Source of the DNA: Drosophila persimilis
Taxonomy: Eukaryota; Arthropoda; Insecta; Diptera; Drosophilidae
Assembly: GCF_003286085.1 (NCBI RefSeq)
Contig: NW_020825288.1
Location: 21,328,001 to 21,392,000 of the forward strand
Direction of reading: 5' to 3'
DNA: 64,000 bases
In this document: positions 1-12,319 of the stretch, one piece after another
How the letters are laid out: each line of letters opens with the position of its first letter
Position numbering within the stretch: position 1 is the first letter of the stretch
Translations under genes and position numbers: made by a program
Notes under the pieces: model-generated
What the model saw: only the letters and a program-made list of their open reading frames with translations
What the model was told of the DNA's origin: nothing
Databases searched by the model: none

Positions 1-1976
1 ACAGAGAGGGAGGAGAATAGCAGAGGTGGGGGGCAGACAGTGGTACAATAGCAGCTGCGGCTGCGGCTGCGGCTGATGGCCCGCTGGCTAATGGCTTCGA
101 GTGTAAGCGAGACACCTACATGATGATGCGTTGATAGCCAGCGGCATTAGAGCGAGTTTAACAGGGTGGTATACCCTGTAAAATGGAGCGTATTAAACAC
201 AGGGATGGCTATTGGCACCAATAAATTCTTAATGTGTGTCTAAACTTTTATTCCTGCGTAACAGGTATCCCTTTAGTCACAAGCTACAAAAATTCCCACT
301 TGTTTTTTTTTTTTTGGTCAGCAATCAAGAGCGTAAGAGCGCAAGAGAGAGAGACCGAGAGATTGGAGTGAGTGTCTGTATGTGTGACAGGTGTTCGTTA
401 GTGCTGGTCTGTGTGTGTGTGTGTCTGTCTGTCTGTCTGTGAGTGCATAGACGACGTAATAGCCGCCGCAGCAGCAGCATAACTGCATCGAGTGCCAGAG
501 TCACGTACGCCACACAGCAGCAACAACTACAGTGGGGGCCCGAATAAAAAGCAGACCAGACGCAACACACAACACAAACACAACGCAGGTGTTCATTTTT
601 CATTGAGAGAGGGAGAGAGCGAGAGTAAGAGCGGGGGTGAGCGAGGGAGAGCGGCGAGTGCAACGCCAACAAGTGTCACATTAAATAAGGAAATAAACAA
701 CGAGTTCTACTTGTCTCTAGATTATGCAATGCAATTTTGCCATTTTTGTGCTACCCTCCCCTCCCCTCCCACCCACCCTCTTCTCACCGCAAAATTTTGA
801 GATTATAAGTAATATTTTTCAGGTACAGAAAAGGTCAATGCTTGTGGAACACGTACACACACAAATTAACATATTATTTTCAAAGGTATCATTAATTTTA
901 GCCTTAAAGCATGTCTAAACTTTAGCTTTGAACTTGCAACTAATTTTAGATCTCACAATTTGGTTATTAACTGCGGCTCTCGTTAGAAGTTTCTTTGGTC
1001 TTTTGAATGAGATAATCATTAGAGTTGGTCTGTAGTGTTGTGGCCCTGGCCAGACCTGACTACCAGTTATTTTTGAAGGTCTCAAATCAGTTTCATTGTC
1101 TAATTTAAGCTTCAAAATGTTCTGTCAATTATGGAACAGATAAGTTTGACTGATGATTGGGTATCAAGGGTGCTCCAATTAGATAAAGTAGAGGCCTCCA
1201 AATGGAAATAGATATGTAATTGGTGGATTTGAAACAGTTTGGAACACGTGATGGAACACATCTCTGTTTTGGGCTTTAAAAGAGTGAAATATTAGAAGAA
1301 TTTACAAGAGTTTTATACATTTTAAGGCACTACAATAGTCTGAGAAATAAATTTCTTAATTTTCTTTAGTTTTCCTGACAATATCTTTATATTTCATAAA
1401 TCTTTCAATCATTCCGCATCATATTACCCCAGGATCTCCAAATCTGAATGAATTTCTTACATATTCTCTATGAATATCTTTCTTTTAAACCATATATGCC
1501 TTACTTTAAGATTATTATTCCCCTTGGGCTCATTCAATCCCTTGCCCATCCATTTATCAGCGGACTTTTATGGGCTTTACCCTGGTAATAGCCCTCCTCT
1601 CATATCTTCTTTGGTTTTTAAAGCCCACTAACTTGTCACTGACACTGCAGGGACCCCTCCTCGACTCTCAAACACAGACACAATCGGCCTTAAAGGTAGG
1701 GCCAGGCCACCACACACCCACACACAGAGCTAACTCTTTCCCGCCCTCCTCTCTGCCTCTCTCGCCTGCCCTGCGCCTCACTGTCCGTTTTGTGGGTTTG
1801 TTGGAGCTCTTTGTCTATTTTGTGTTGCGACGACTGTCGTGTGGTGCACAGAACGTGTTTTTTTTTTCAGTCGACGGCAACGAGGCCTAAACATAGACCC
1901 AAAGAACCAAAGGCAACAAAAGCAGAGGAAACAACAAAGGCAACACAGAAACAACAGCTATAGAGGCAACCAAAGC
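1..1976. other. Non-coding DNA, left edge
   Basis: Contains (CTGCGG)n at about 50-75, GA-rich then (GT)/(TCTG) tracts at 340-440, a GA-rich stretch at 600-655 and AT-rich DNA from 780 to 1650. No coding gene supported on either strand. It may be part of a long intron of a gene lying to the left. Confidence 0.5.
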
Positions 1977-2146
1977 TTTTGATACCCTGTAGGTCTATAT
2001 TTGATCAAAAAATGTATTAATTGAATGAATTTTTCGATGGCAGATAAAGGATATATGTAGATCGAGCCTTGAAAATGAGTCAAAGGTTAGGTGGGAACCT
2101 GCTGTGCACAAAACCATCATACCCTCTCTGCTGGGGGGTATCAAAA
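1977..2146. repeat. MITE-like element with 11-bp inverted ends TTTTGATACCC / GGGTATCAAAA
   Basis: The two ends are perfect inverted repeats of 11 bases, about 170 bases apart. The same ends bracket an 81-bp segment at 8977-9057, and single ends occur at 3249-3260, 12087-12096 and 16641-16650. No coding sequence inside. It looks like a small non-autonomous element family. Confidence 0.55.
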
Positions 2147-2149
2147 ACC

Positions 2150-5100
2150 TGCAATACATTTCATGCCCTTAGGCTAAATACGTCGCCGTGTTGCTCATCT
2201 CTTCCGCTCTCCACCTCTCTTTGTGCTCTGCTATTCGCTCTTCTGACTACAATGTTGTTGCTGCTTCTGCTGCCGCTGCTGCTGACGCTGCTGCTGTCGC
2301 GCGACTTCAACGTCGGCCGCATGGCCAACGACCTTTATCATGCACACACACACACACACAGGCAGGCAAACACGCGCGCACATGCACGAACATGCACGCT
2401 CAACCACATTCACATGGCGGCGGCTGCTCCTCTTCGCTCCTCTCTCCATTATTCCCGCAGAAGTGAACTCTCAGACGTCAGACGGTTTTAGCATTTTATC
2501 TGCCCTCGCGCTCGCTCTCTCTCTCCCTCTCTCTCGCGTGGTTTGCTTTACTCTTCATTCGTTTATGCGTGACTCGCGCTATCCTACGCCCCTCCCACCC
2601 CCCCCTTTTCCAGTACACTAGTCTTCCCCGCTTCATAGCAATTTAATAATTTCGAGTTTCAAGTCTCTCTCTCTCTTTTTCGCTCCTCCAACAACCTGTC
2701 TGGCACACTCATGGACTCGACTGGACAGTGTGTGTGTTTGCTATACCCTTGCATAAAGGGTATGACTATTCCTATCGGATGTTTGGTATCGCAGAGAGAC
2801 ATTCTTCTGATATGCTTTCCTTTTTGCAGGGTATCTTCCTGTCGCTTTCATAGCCCCCTGGGCTTCTGCCTCTCTTTGCATGTTTTTCAATTAAAGTGCA
2901 GCAGACGGCAGGCTGGGCCACAATTTTTAGCTTCCTCTATGCCCATCTCTTTTCCACTTGCATGGAAATGTGTGTGTGTGTGTCTGTGTTGTAATCGACG
3001 CTTTAAGTTTTACCGTTACGGGGGCCCGCTGTAATAATCAACAACAGTTGTGTGTTTTACTGTCCCTGCCCCCCCCCCCCCCCCCTTCCGCTTTCATTAT
3101 GCGTTTCATTTGTCAAGAACATACGTTTCGTGAGGCGATTCTTATCGCATTTGACACGCACACACACACACACACACACACAGAGAGAGCAGCCAATAGC
3201 ATGAGCAAGTGGCGCCATCTATAGCCTCAAAATGCCATTTAAATGCACTTTTGATACCCTGTAAAGGTAGGGTATGAAGGTATGTCAATGCCAGGCAGAA
3301 GTAAGGCAGAAGATCATCTTGCGCATACCTAGAAAAGTCTGTGGTATCCACAATTTAAAAGATATTGAACTACAATTTGGTAAAAAAATATACAGTAATA
3401 ATGTCTATCTATCCACCAAAAATCATTGCAATCTCCTAATTATTAGAGCCAACTGTAGGAATAATAAGTCAGCTTTATTCTTTTTTCATTTTTTCCATCA
3501 TTCACCTCCATTTCTTCCTTCCAATAGCCTTCTTTAGATAGTTTTCTCTTCGAACAAACCCCAATCAACAGTATTTTGTAGTCCAAATACCCACCTGTAC
3601 TTGTTTTTATGTATATTTTCTTTTGTATACACATTTTAATGTACTTTTTGCTCTTATTATTATTTTTTTTCAGCCTGAACTTGGTACCGCTTTCCGTGAA
3701 TCACGCATTGAGTTGAAAAGCAGGTCATCTGGTGGTCCCTCCTCCCTGCTCCTCATCCCCTTCTTGTCTGTCGAGCAGAATGAGAATTCGCGCCATAAAC
3801 ATGCAAAGTTTATTTGACACAGATTTTTATTTATATGCCAAAAATATATATGTATGTAAATATTTATTATTTGGCGCTCTGTACGTTTGTTTTCCGTCGT
3901 CGTTGTTGTTGTTGAAGCAATACGATATGTAGGCTGGTCTGTGGATTTTGTTGTCTCTATTTATGGTTTACTTTTGCATGATTATCATTAATGTTCCATT
4001 TTTTCTAGGTAAGTGGGTTCTCTGGCACTTGCCTCTTTATTTATTTTTGTTTTCTTTATTTATTTGTGTTTTCTTTTTTATTTTCTATCGCTATCGATAG
4101 ATAAGCAACGATTGAGTGCAAATCAATTGAAAAGTGCAAAGATTAAAAATTACGGAAGTGATTTTCAAGGTAAATTCCCAATAAATAACAAACATTTTCT
4201 TAGATGATTAGAGATTACTTTTAGTATCAATAAATTAGTAAATTATTCTCAAACTTTATTTTTAATACATAATAATAATTTTAAAATATATTAAATGTTA
4301 TTTGTATTTTGAATTTTAATTTTATTTAATTTTGTATTATTTATTTATTCAAATAGCTTATATTAAACTTCGTCCGAATCACCTTTTTTCTATAGAAAAG
4401 ATGATTCTAACGATGAATCATCTGTCAATACCCCATTTCAAAGGTTATTCCCAATTAAAACCCTTCAAGCATTGAAACCCTTTACCATTTTCCCACCATT
4501 AATTCCCAGTATTCCCCCCCTCTGAGTCACCCATCGGGCGTAACAAATGATATAGTATAGTATATACAACAAATTCCTAGAAATCTAGCAGAAATTCCAT
4601 ATAATTTGCGTCACTTGGAATACACTATCGTTCCGCGTATCGATTACAACAATTTTGCGGTGTATTTTTACTCAAGCGAAAAGCAAACACAAGAAAAGAA
4701 AAAAAGCGGGTTTCACACAGTTGTTTGGATTGCAATTGCAATTGTTACAAGCACATCAAATGGAAAAGTAGGTAATTAAATCGCTCTAATAATAATAATA
4801 ATATACCCCAAAACCCAAGGAGAGAGGGGAATACTCGTCTGTGGCTGATTCATCGCTTGAGTAATTCATAAAACAATGGGGAATTGGCCCATCTGCCTGT
4901 CTGGCTCTTGGTAATTATTTTGAAAATCAATATATGAATAGACCAAGGCTGTAATTATCTAATTAAATGTCATTACATAGAAAGAAGAGCCCTGAATAAG
5001 CAAATTTCATATGCAAATAGAGGGAAAAACAAGTCCTGGAAAGGGTTTCGATACCTTTTAATGGAAAAACTTGCAAACAGTATGCAAATTGAGGGAAAAA

Positions 5101-8100
5101 ACAGGGCTATAAAACCCATAAAACATCTGGCAAAATGATGGAATAACAGTGGAATAATTGATTTGTTTGTGGATTAAATAATTGCCCGGCAAAAACTAGA
5201 GGGACCTAATCGATTTACACTGCATTCCATTCATGAATGATTTATTTATTCATTTGTTTCAGACTGTCACGATTTCAATGCTTAGTTACTATATTTTATT
5301 CAGAGATATTTCATTCATTATTCCTTTTGGAAAACTGACCTACGATATGGAGTACCTTCCCTCTCTCTCTTTATCTCCTTTTCGATCATATAAATCTCTT
5401 CTTTCCTTTGCATTTCCTTTGGCGGATATTATGCAACATATGCAAAAAAAAAAAACAAAATAAAAAAATGGCAAACGAAACAAACAACAGAAGAGCGGGA
5501 GAATGACAGATAGAGAAAGAGAGACACAGAGACACAGCACAGTCACAGCTAATAAATAATGCAAATGCAAAGGGGGTTTGTGGAGCGCTTGAGCAGGGGA
5601 ACGGAACGGGTTTATGGCCATTGAGCGGCAGGAGTGCAGCATGACGATGCAGTTCGTGGGACGCTGCAAGCGGGGGGAGGGGGAGGGTGGGGTGGACTGG
5701 ACTGGAGTGGCAAGGCAAGGCAATTGAACTTTTGATGCAACTTTCTCAAGTCGAAAACAGCTGTTTCGGAAGAGAGAGAGAGAGAGAGAGAGTGCAATAA
5801 CTTTAACGCCTGTTGCCCCGCCATATTATTTATTATCGCTTTATTTTTATCACACAAATAAAAAACAACAACAACTGCAAAGCCATGAAAAAAGGGCTTG
5901 TCCACAACAAAAACAAAACGAGTGGACCCGGGGGAACGAATGGGAATGAGAAATGTTTGGAATGGGGCAAAAAGGGCTCGAACGGAACGATGGGATTCGA
6001 ATTTCAATATCAATTAGAGATCAGAGCGGAACACTCACTCATGAAAACGGAGAAGAATTATGGGGGAACAGTAAAGCAGAACATTTGGGAGAGTACAGAA
6101 ATAACAGAGAGAAAGAAGTGCGAGAGAGAGAGAGAGACAGCGGCGCGGCCCTTAAAGCCAGTGCCGTGCCAGAACTTTAAGGACATGTCCCGTCATGTTT
6201 ACATTTCATTTCAAGTGCTTTTGCTGCTCTTCGTTTCAGCACTTTAAGAACTTTTTCAACGTTCGAGTGACTGCACCCCAAAGAATGGATTGGATGGCGG
6301 CGAGGTCAGGGGCGTCGTCGCACAGCGGGGGCCTAACTGGCGTCTTCCTGTGAGTTTTATATTTATGATGTCTAAGCACGCGACTCGTATTTTATTACAC
6401 TTTTGCTGCTGCGTTTTGTTACAAGGGGCTAAGACACGGTAGAGGGCCACTGCCACTGCCACACCCTACCCTAGCCCTACGCTACCCCACGCCTCTGTTT
6501 GCACTCCAGCCCCGTCTTCTCTTTACCGTTTAATGGTGTTAATAGCCTTTATGACAAAAAAGGGGCGTGTGTTGCAACAGACAGCAGACAGTTTTTATTT
6601 TATTTTTTTTGCAGGCAGGCCAGATCTTCCTCCAAAGAGGGGAAGATAAGGCAAACGATTGGAAGGGGAGGAATAATCAGATAAGACTGGAGGAACTGCA
6701 AAGTAAACTCGAAATAATGCAGAATTTATGGGTTCGGGTTCAGATTTGTTGAGGTTTTTGGTGGTTTAAGGGGAATTTACTATAGAAAAAGGATATATAT
6801 AGTACTCCTGTAATTTTCCAACCAAAAATCAATTTTTTTCTGTATCAAAAACCACCAGAGGACCTTTTTCCTTTAATTTGTGAGCCATAAATTATTTAAT
6901 AAATCACATATCTAAAAAAAAAAAAAAAAGGAGAACGAAGTGAAAGAAAAGTCCCGAACCCAAAATAAACATCCATTTACATAAATTTCCCCCCAATTTT
7001 TTTTTTAAATAAAGATTTATAGAAAGGCCCTAATGCTTTTCCTAATGCTGTGGGAAAACAAAGGAAAAGCCCTAGCCTGGTGCTCTTAAAATGTAATGTA
7101 TGTACAGTACCAGACCCCAAAAGCCATAATAAAATGGTATATAAAAAAAAAGGACGGGACGAGACGGGACACATAAAAGATTCTAAGCGAATGATATACT
7201 GGTGAGTGGGAGGCTCACATTACATTTTGTTTCTTTTATTTTTGGTCTGTGCTGTGTGGGTGGGGTGTGCTTTTGGGCATATATTTATGGGAGTGAGTGT
7301 GTTCAAGCTGAAAAATAAATGGATATGAAGAGGTAGATGGTTGTAAATTGCTTTGGTCAGCTGTTATTCAAGGCTAGCTTTAATTTTCAATGGAAGACAA
7401 AGGAAATTCTAGGAAAAAGATAACTTTGGAATCGTTTAAAGAGCTCTATGATGGTTTCAGTAAAAAGAAACCTAAAAATGGTCATTCTGTAAGGAGAACA
7501 CTTGGATTTCCCATTTTCTTGCTAGATTTCGTTTTTCCCCAGCTGTTTAAAGTTTCAAAAAGCTATTTCTTTTCAGTCAAAGAATAAATCCTTGACTCTA
7601 TTTTAAATTTAGTTAAAGAATTCCATTAGTAAATGGAAATTCATCAAGTTAGAAGCTCATTCTTCGCCATAACGACTTCTACATCAAACGTGCAGCAAAC
7701 CTTCAAGGGTTAAAGGTCTCTACTTCCATTCCGCTTTAAGCGCCCTTTAATTTGTCCATTCCTTTTCCCACTTTAACCCATAAATGGTAACTAAATTAGC
7801 TTTAGCCAAAAATAGAAACAACTTGCACCTGTATTTAATCCATTAACACACACACATACAGACACACAGACACACGCACAAAAAGTCTAGAATAACAGTA
7901 ACTAAAGCACAAGCAGCACAACATTTGCCGGACCTCGCACAACATTCGCTTAAATGAGAGCCAAAACAGATACGAGAGACAGAGAGAGACAGCAGAGGGC
8001 GTTGGTTCCATGAAAAACTTAAATGCACCAGAAAAACAAAAAATGACCACCCAATAATGATAACGATAACGGTACCAACAGACAAAAAATTTAAATGCTG

Positions 8101-8818
8101 CAAAATATTTGTCGGCAAAAGATTAAAGCACCAGCAGCGAGAGAGAGGGAGCGAGCGAGAGAGCAAGAGTACACATACAATACATATCCTTATATATATG
8201 TATATGTATAAAGCAATTTGAAAGAGTGCCGGCAGTGGGTGGCTGGGTGGCCACCCCACTCCATCCATGTGGGGTTAAATGCCATAAATAACGAAACAGT
8301 CGGCAGTCAGCACATAATGTACATACAGACCACAGAGAGAAAGAGAGAGCGGACGGAGGGGAAGAGCGGCAGCGAGAGCAGGAGCCGGCCGGGGCTTATA
8401 CATATAAAAGCTAAGCTTCGGCTGCGAGAGAGAAGAAGAACGATTGCTGTGACGCCCGACGCCTGACGCAAACGTCGCTGCCAGCAGCCCCGAATGTGAG
8501 AGCGCAAATCGATAAAATCAAGGGCAGACAATGCTGCTGCTGCCTGACGTCGCGGCTTCTGCTGTTGTGTTGTTCCTGCTGTCGCTGCTTCTAACTTGAG
8601 TTAGTGCAAAAGCAGCGCAGTAAGCAGCGCACGTGAGGCAGATTCTTCTCCTTCTTTTTGTACTGCCGCTGGTAATCTTCTTTCTCCTTCATTCCCACTT
8701 GTCTTGTGGGTGGACAGCTGCGCTGTTGACTTCACAGCCACCCCTCAAGGCAGCAGCAGAGGCAGTGGCAGCGACAACGGCAGCGGCATTATTGTGAAAG
8801 TTTTTGCTCTTTCGGTGT

Positions 8819-8853
<35 letters not shown>

Positions 8854-8976
8854 AAAAGGCAGTAAAACGAAATGAGAAAGCATGAAAAATAATCATTTTG
8901 TGGAGCGTTACCCCCTGGATCCATCCACTCCCCCTCCCACCGCCGCGCAGAAAAACTTCTCCTTCGCAAAGAAACT
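2150..8976. other. Non-coding DNA with microsatellites
   Basis: Includes (CA)n at 2341-2361, CT tracts at 2505-2535, a C17 homopolymer at 3069-3085, (CA)12 at 3159-3182, a dispersed repeat at 3249-3480, strongly AT-rich DNA at 3600-4380, (GA)n at 5774-5792 and 6123-6138, and (GT)15 at 8821-8851. The longest ATG-started frame (5885-6247, 120 codons) has no coding character. No gene supported. Confidence 0.5.
3249..3480 (+). repeat. Dispersed repeat element, copy 1
   Basis: Begins with TTTTGATACCCTGT and AGGGTATG, then a stretch that resembles the reverse complement of 26700-26860: both contain tttaaaagatat, tctatctat, accaaaaatcat and a final aagtcagc/aaatctgc-like end. Translated copies share YLSTKNH. 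This marks a repeat family spread through these introns. Confidence 0.5.
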
Positions 8977-9057
8977 TTTTTGATACCCTGTTTCAAGGCA
9001 AGAGTATATCGATTTTTAAGCAGATCTTTGCTTATGTATGGTTTAAGGGTATCAAAA
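8977..9057. repeat. Short MITE-like element, 12-bp inverted ends TTTTGATACCCT / AGGGTATCAAAA
   Basis: Perfect 12-base terminal inverted repeats enclose 57 bases. The ends match the element at 1977-2146. The short length suggests an internally deleted member. Confidence 0.6.
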
Positions 9058-9059
9058 GA

Positions 9060-10700
9060 CGCGAGACTCTACCTTTTGAAGTCTTTGTTTTTTTGTGTGT
9101 GGGGCGGAGCCCTGTCGGAATATTCCCAAAAAGTAGGAGTCCTTCCCAGGGGCAGCAGGTTCTCTCACTCTCTATCTCTCTCTCTCTCTCTCTGTCGCTC
9201 TGTGTCTTAGTTCTGGTATTTTTGGGCGCTGTCAGCGACAGGCGAAAGAAGGAATGAAGAAAACGAAGCACAATGGAGAAGGAGGAGAAGAAAGAAAGAC
9301 AAAAAAGGAGCAGCAGGCAGGCGACTATTTCTCAGGATTTTTTGGTAAAGAGAGAGGGGGGGGGAGGGCCAATCGGGTTCTGTGGGTAAGGAGCTTTTCC
9401 TTTGGGGGTGTGGCTGCTGCCGCTGTCAGGAATATTATTTTTCTTTGCTTTTCTTTCTTTTCCATCAAATTTAATGTGCGGCTCTAATAGAAAATGGCGT
9501 CTGCATTTAAATTTCCACCACACCCCCCCACCCCCCACACGACCCCAAGGCAAGGACGTCAAATATGACTTCTCCTTCCCCTTCCCCTTTCCTTTCATTT
9601 CCTTTTATTATTTTTGCCTTAAATTAATATCAAAATGTCAAATTTTGATGGAAAAGGGCGCCCCGACAGAGTAAGGGTGGGGGGTGGAGGGAAGGATTGG
9701 CATTTTGGCTCCTTTTTTGGGGTGGTGCGGGAGTTCCACCCCCACTGCCCACACCGAGGGCGTGGCATATTGTGTGTTCTCTGCTGCTTTTAGCTACTTT
9801 CTCGGGTATTTTCGTCCTTTTTTTGGGCGGAGGGGTAGGAAATTTAATTTTTGTGGTTAAGCTTTAAGAAAGCTTCGGTTTTTGGGGTAGAAGTAACCGT
9901 TTCAGCGAAAGCTATTCAAGTATTTAAGCCAGCAAAAGTCAATTCTTTGAGGAAATTCAGGTCATTAATCAATGGAATTGTTTTGGTCGATTATGGGATG
10001 AGATATCCATGTTTTTGGCATACAAATATATGAGTAAGGCATATAATTGTATGGTTTAAGGTGAAAACACTCTTGGAGTGGAGATTCCTTTACTAAACCA
10101 CCTTCAAAATATTCCTAAATATGTTCTCTTCTGTGCTCTTTCCACTTCTAAGTCCCTAAGCTGTTTCCTATATATTTTAAATCCTCAATCTCCCTCTTAA
10201 GCCCAAAAGCTAGCTTTCCATTTTCTTTTTCCAGCGATAAGAAATCAAGAATTGAGACATCTAATTGGCCATTAGGTGGAAGGCCGAATCTGTCTAATAT
10301 TTCATTCTGTTTTCGTCTTTGCTTTTCGTTTATCATTTTAAAATTATCGTAAAAAAAAAAACACTTAAAGATGCGAATGAAAAGTTTCCAAACATTTGTT
10401 TTCACTTTTGTGCTTTAATATCTTTCTAGAAAATGTCACGAGATTGGAAGATGGTTTCGGGAGACAACAAAAATAATGGGAAAAGTTTTTGTGTTTGCCT
10501 TGGAAAATGTAATTACCCCAAAAAGATACAGGAATACAGTCTATGTAGACAGGAGATTGGGATCCATGAAAAGTTTCCATGAAATTAAAGCTAATTTAAT
10601 TCAAGGAAAATCTGTGGGCCATTAAGGGTTAATAGAAGGAGGGTTAAGGGGCTAACTCTTCATAAGTCGTTTTATTTAAAGGACTTCATCGATTTTCTCT
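9060..10700. other. Non-coding DNA
   Basis: A (TC)n tract at about 9170-9195, GA-rich DNA at 9250-9370, C-rich and CT-rich patches to 9740, then AT-rich DNA. No supported gene. Confidence 0.5.
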
Positions 10701-10732
10701 TTCCTAGGTTCATAAATAAATGATCATCTGCA

Positions 10733-10924
10733 AAGCAGTGCTTTAACGCTAAAAGCAGTTCATATTCTTCATGGAAGAAGCATGAAAATGGAGTGCTATT
10801 ACTACAGTTACAAAGCAGTGCAGATTAGAGAATTCCCTGCCAATCAGCAGCTTCTTCCTTCCGAAAGCAGTGCTCTAAGCTGTGAAACACTGAAAGAAGC
10901 AGTGCCTTAAGCCAAGAAGCAGTG
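10733..10924 (+). promoter_or_regulatory. Cluster of five AAGCAGTG motifs
   Basis: Exact AAGCAGTG at 10733, 10813, 10865, 10897 and 10917, all on the same strand within 192 bases, plus a near match at about 10752. Spacing is irregular, so it is not a simple tandem repeat. It may be a protein-binding site cluster; function unknown. Confidence 0.4.
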
Positions 10925-12148
10925 CTTAGACAGTTGAATTTAAGTACTATCTTCATCTCCCTCTAGTAAATACCATTTTTCTCATAAAATTTGCTATAAT
11001 CTGTATTCCCTTTGAACTATAAAAAACACACTGCTTGAAAAAACATAGATTCTACACCATTAAAGTAATTGAAAATCGTTTTCCCACGAAGCTGCCACAA
11101 AATAATCACAATTTCCATAAAATTTGAAATTGAAACAATTTAAAAACTCAGAAAATGTTTGCGAAAACTCCTCCATTAAAGGGGGGGCAGACCGACACAG
11201 GATTAAAGAGAGAGAGAGAGAGCGAGAGAGAGAGCCAGAGAGGGTGGGGGTCCCGCACAATCCATCTTCATTTTCAATGAATGAAAGCCAAAGCGAGATG
11301 GCGGCTGTACAGGCGCCCCCTCAAAAACCGTTACCGTTACCACCGCACCGATTGAGGCTTCAAGTGAAATGCGGCAACAGCGCGCAGCCACCAAAGCGGC
11401 AACGTCGGCGGGCACAAAGAATGCCACCAAAGTAAAAGAAGGAGGGAAAAAAAATGGGCGCAAAAACTAGTTACACACACACACACACGACACATGTATG
11501 TGTGTGTGTGTGTGTGTGGCAGACAAGATGCCAATCCCCCAACCCACCTACGAAAAGCCACCCGCAAAAAGCCACGCCACCCACTGACCTGGCACGTTCC
11601 TATGTCCCACATCCCCAAACCCCCCACCCCATTTTGAGCCACAGAACCCACACTCTGCCCTCCCACTCGGCCACCCTCCCCTCTCGTTTTCTTACCCCCT
11701 AAAGCCCTGGCCCCTTCGCCCTAGTTGCAACGCTTGGGGCGTTGTTGCCGCATTATTTTTATCAAAAATGTTATCAAAATGTGCGTTGGGCCCCAGCTGC
11801 TGCTCTGGGGAGCGCCGCCTTGTGAGTGTGGGGGCGGGTGCTTGGTTGGGGGGGTGGCTGGCTGATGATTGTGTGAATGAGGTCGACTGGTGGGTGGTGG
11901 GTGGGTTGCTGTGGGGCTGATGGCTTGGAAGGCAGCAGCAGTAGGAGAAAAAGTTTGAAAATGAAAATAATGACAGCGCTGAATGAAAGAAAGAAGAGTA
12001 GAAAAGAGAGGGCAAGTGTGAGAGAGAGAGGGAGAGAAAGAGAGGGACAGGAGAAGCAACAGAAGGTCTCTACAGAGGGTCGAAGCTTTTGATACCTATT
12101 CTAGACAGGGGTTAAGGAGAGAGAGTGAGAGGGGAAGCCTGGCCTGGC

Positions 12149-12312
12149 AAGCAGTGGTTTATGCTTTCTTACTCTACCGTTAACAAGCAGTGCAATAGAG
12201 AGGATTCATCGGAAAAAGCAGCTGGAATCGGAAGCTTAAGCAGCTCTGAAGCAGTTCAAAAGCAGTGATGCTGTACCCTTTTTACAACGAGGAAGCAGTG
12301 TTTGAAGCAGTG
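12149..12312 (+). promoter_or_regulatory. Second cluster of five AAGCAGTG motifs
   Basis: Exact AAGCAGTG at 12149, 12185, 12260, 12293 and 12305, same strand as the cluster 1.4 kb to the left, with further near matches (aagcagct, aagcagtt) between them. Confidence 0.4.
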
Positions 12313-12319
12313 TATGTAA

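Noticed and set aside
5885-6247. 120-codon plus-strand ATG frame
   Set aside because: Low-complexity RERE segment from a GA repeat and no codon-like character; judged chance.
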